A DNA stretch of 5,755 nt. Origin: Spirochaeta sp. GTDB taxonomy: Bacteria; Spirochaetota; Spirochaetia; Spirochaetales_E; Spirochaetaceae_B. The position numbers and the translations under genes were made by a program. The notes under the pieces are model-generated. The model ran no database searches. It was not told the DNA's origin and worked only from the letters and a program-made list of their open reading frames with translations. The DNA is taken from the NCBI GenBank assembly GCA_030590585.1, contig JAUUYD010000172.1, positions 1 through 5,755 on the forward strand, written 5' to 3'. Below are positions 4,476 to 5,755 of this stretch, piece by piece (the stretch's first letter is position 1; every line of letters begins with the position of its first letter).

Positions 4476-5755
4476 ATGAAAGCAAATATCGGGCTGATCG
4501 GCCTGGCGGTAATGGGTCAGAATCTGGTTTTGAATATGAACGATCACGGTTATACAGTTGCGGTTTTCAACCGGACATATTCCAAAACTACAGATTTTCT
4601 GGTCGGGCCGGCCAGGGGCCGGGATACCATCCTGGGTTCCGAGAGCCTGGAAGAATTTATAGGGAAGATTGCCTCTCCCCGGAAAGTGATGCTGATGGTG
4701 AAGGCCGGAGATGTTGTTGACCTCTGGATCGACAAGCTGATACCCCTCCTCGATAAGGGAGATGTCATTATTGACGGCGGGAATTCCCACTTTCCCGATA
4801 CCATCAGGCGGCATGAGAAGTTGAAGGCCGCGGGCCTGCGCTTTATCGGTACCGGTGTTTCAGGCGGTGAAGAAGGCGCCCGTATGGGACCCTCCATCAT
4901 GCCCGGTGGAGATCCTGAGGCCTGGCCTCTGGTAAAACCCATCTTCCAGGACATCTCGGCTAAAACCGATGACGGCGAGCCCTGTTGCGATTGGGTAGGC
5001 GAGGGTGGTGCCGGTCACTATGTGAAGATGGTCCATAACGGAATCGAGTACGGTGATATGCAGATGATTACCGAGGCCTATCAGCTGATGAAGCAGGGCC
5101 TGGGGATGAGTCCCGACGAGATGCATGAAGTCTTCGCCAGGTGGAACGAGGGTGAACTGGATTCCTACCTCATCGAAATCACCCGGGACATCCTGGGCTT
5201 CAAGGACGACAAGGGCGAGGCCCTGGTGGAGAAAATTCTGGACACCGCCGGGCAGAAGGGCACCGGAAAGTGGACCGGGGTGAGCGCACTGGATCTGGGT
5301 GTTCCGGTCACCCTGATCGGCGAGGCGGTGTTCGCCCGCTGCCTGAGCGCCCTGAAAGACGAACGGGTTGCGGCTTCCAAAGTGTTAAAGGGTCCTGGTT
5401 CGAAATTCGACGGTGACAAGGCGGCTTTTCTTGACGATCTCGAGCAGGCCCTTCTGGCCAGTAAGATTGTCAGCTACGCCCAGGGCTACATGCTGATGCG
5501 GGAAGCCGCGAAGGAGCATGGCTGGAACCTGAACTACGGCGGCATTGCCCTGATGTGGCGGGGGGGCTGCATCATCCGCTCGGTGTTCCTCGGAGAGATT
5601 AAGAAAGCCTATGATATCAATCCGGAGCTGAACAATCTGCTGCTTGCCGATTATTTCAAGAACACAGTTGAGCGGGTGCAGATGGGCTGGCGGCGAGTCA
5701 TCGCCAAAGCCGTCGAGCTGGGCATTCCGGTGCCGGCAATGTCGACGGCTCTGGC
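4476..5755 (+). CDS. gnd: 6-phosphogluconate dehydrogenase (decarboxylating), C-terminus cut by the window edge
   Basis: This enzyme oxidises and decarboxylates 6-phosphogluconate to ribulose 5-phosphate in the oxidative pentose phosphate pathway, making NADPH in the cytoplasm as a homodimer. The window holds 426 codons and 2 bases; about 40 residues are missing compared with the roughly 468-residue Escherichia coli enzyme, to which it aligns without gaps of note. Landmarks are the dinucleotide loop GLAVMG (9-14), the NADP-type motif FNRT (31-34), VKAG (75-78), DGGN (100-103), GVSGGEEGA (127-135), MPGG (142-145), HYVKMVHNGIEYGD (181-194, with catalytic K184 and E191), KGTGKWT (261-267) and RGGCIIR (362-368). 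The intact NRT motif indicates NADP preference. A 7-G run at 5560-5566 leaves the frame intact. The start has a strong AGGAGG site. Its long leader sets it apart from the HAD-LarA unit, so it may be separately controlled. Confidence 0.97.
   Translation, partial: MKANIGLIGLAVMGQNLVLNMNDHGYTVAVFNRTYSKTTDFLVGPARGRDTILGSESLEEFIGKIASPRKVMLMVKAGDVVDLWIDKLIPLLDKGDVIIDGGNSHFPDTIRRHEKLKAAGLRFIGTGVSGGEEGARMGPSIMPGGDPEAWPLVKPIFQDISAKTDDGEPCCDWVGEGGAGHYVKMVHNGIEYGDMQMITEAYQLMKQGLGMSPDEMHEVFARWNEGELDSYLIEITRDILGFKDDKGEALVEKILDTAGQKGTGKWTGVSALDLGVPVTLIGEAVFARCLSALKDERVAASKVLKGPGSKFDGDKAAFLDDLEQALLASKIVSYAQGYMLMREAAKEHGWNLNYGGIALMWRGGCIIRSVFLGEIKKAYDINPELNNLLLADYFKNTVERVQMGWRRVIAKAVELGIPVPAMSTAL

Noticed and set aside
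4289..4720. Open plus-strand frame of 143 codons starting with GTG before gnd
   Set aside because: It overlaps the first 245 bases of gnd in another frame, has no family resemblance and lacks a ribosome binding site; gnd's identity is certain, so this is a shadow.
2544..5566. Homopolymer runs (7 C at 2544-2550, 7 G at 5560-5566) as frameshift or phase-variation sites
   Set aside because: Both lie in intact frames whose flanking protein motifs continue normally, and runs of seven are common in GC-rich genes.

Overview
The window (5755 bases) is compact bacterial chromosome DNA with no sign of phage, transposon, CRISPR or RNA genes. Genes have clear purine-rich ribosome binding sites, moderately high GC coding sequence and AT-rich gaps. 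The protein set (a serine-palmitoyltransferase-like alpha-oxoamine synthase, an HI0933/YhiN flavoprotein, a HAD hydrolase, a LarA-type racemase and an NADP-type 6-phosphogluconate dehydrogenase) fits a free-living anaerobe or facultative anaerobe. A spirochaete is my best guess, but it rests on general impression only and no marker gene proves it.

Layout: (1) 1-596, minus strand: the 5' two fifths or so of a PLP-dependent alpha-oxoamine synthase gene that runs off the left edge. (2) 597-815: a 219-base AT-rich divergent intergenic region. (3) 816-2000, plus: a FAD-dependent HI0933/YhiN family oxidoreductase starting with GTG. (4) 2001-2088: a short gap with a plausible promoter and a small palindrome. 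(5) 2089-2982, plus: a HAD phosphatase-like protein with a large cap. (6) 2982-4256, plus: a LarA-family nickel-pincer racemase/epimerase homologue, translationally coupled to the HAD gene by a TAATG stop-start overlap. (7) 4257-4475: a 219-base gap with several inverted repeats. (8) 4476-5755, plus: gnd, 6-phosphogluconate dehydrogenase, lacking only about 40 C-terminal residues at the right edge.

How the genes may work together: the HAD-LarA pair is the firmest functional unit. Its LarA member belongs to a superfamily that includes lactate, malate and 2-hydroxyglutarate racemases and D-gluconate/D-mannonate epimerases. With gnd just downstream, a sugar-acid (gluconate/mannonate) role is a reasonable hypothesis, but the substrate cannot be read from the sequence. 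The divergent pair on the left may be linked through aminoacetone, because oxoamine synthases of the KBL type handle its precursor and HI0933 proteins include an aminoacetone oxidase. The synthase's own motifs look more like serine palmitoyltransferase, which weakens that link. Most of the window is ordinary metabolism; the LarA pair and the structured gap before gnd merit the closest look.
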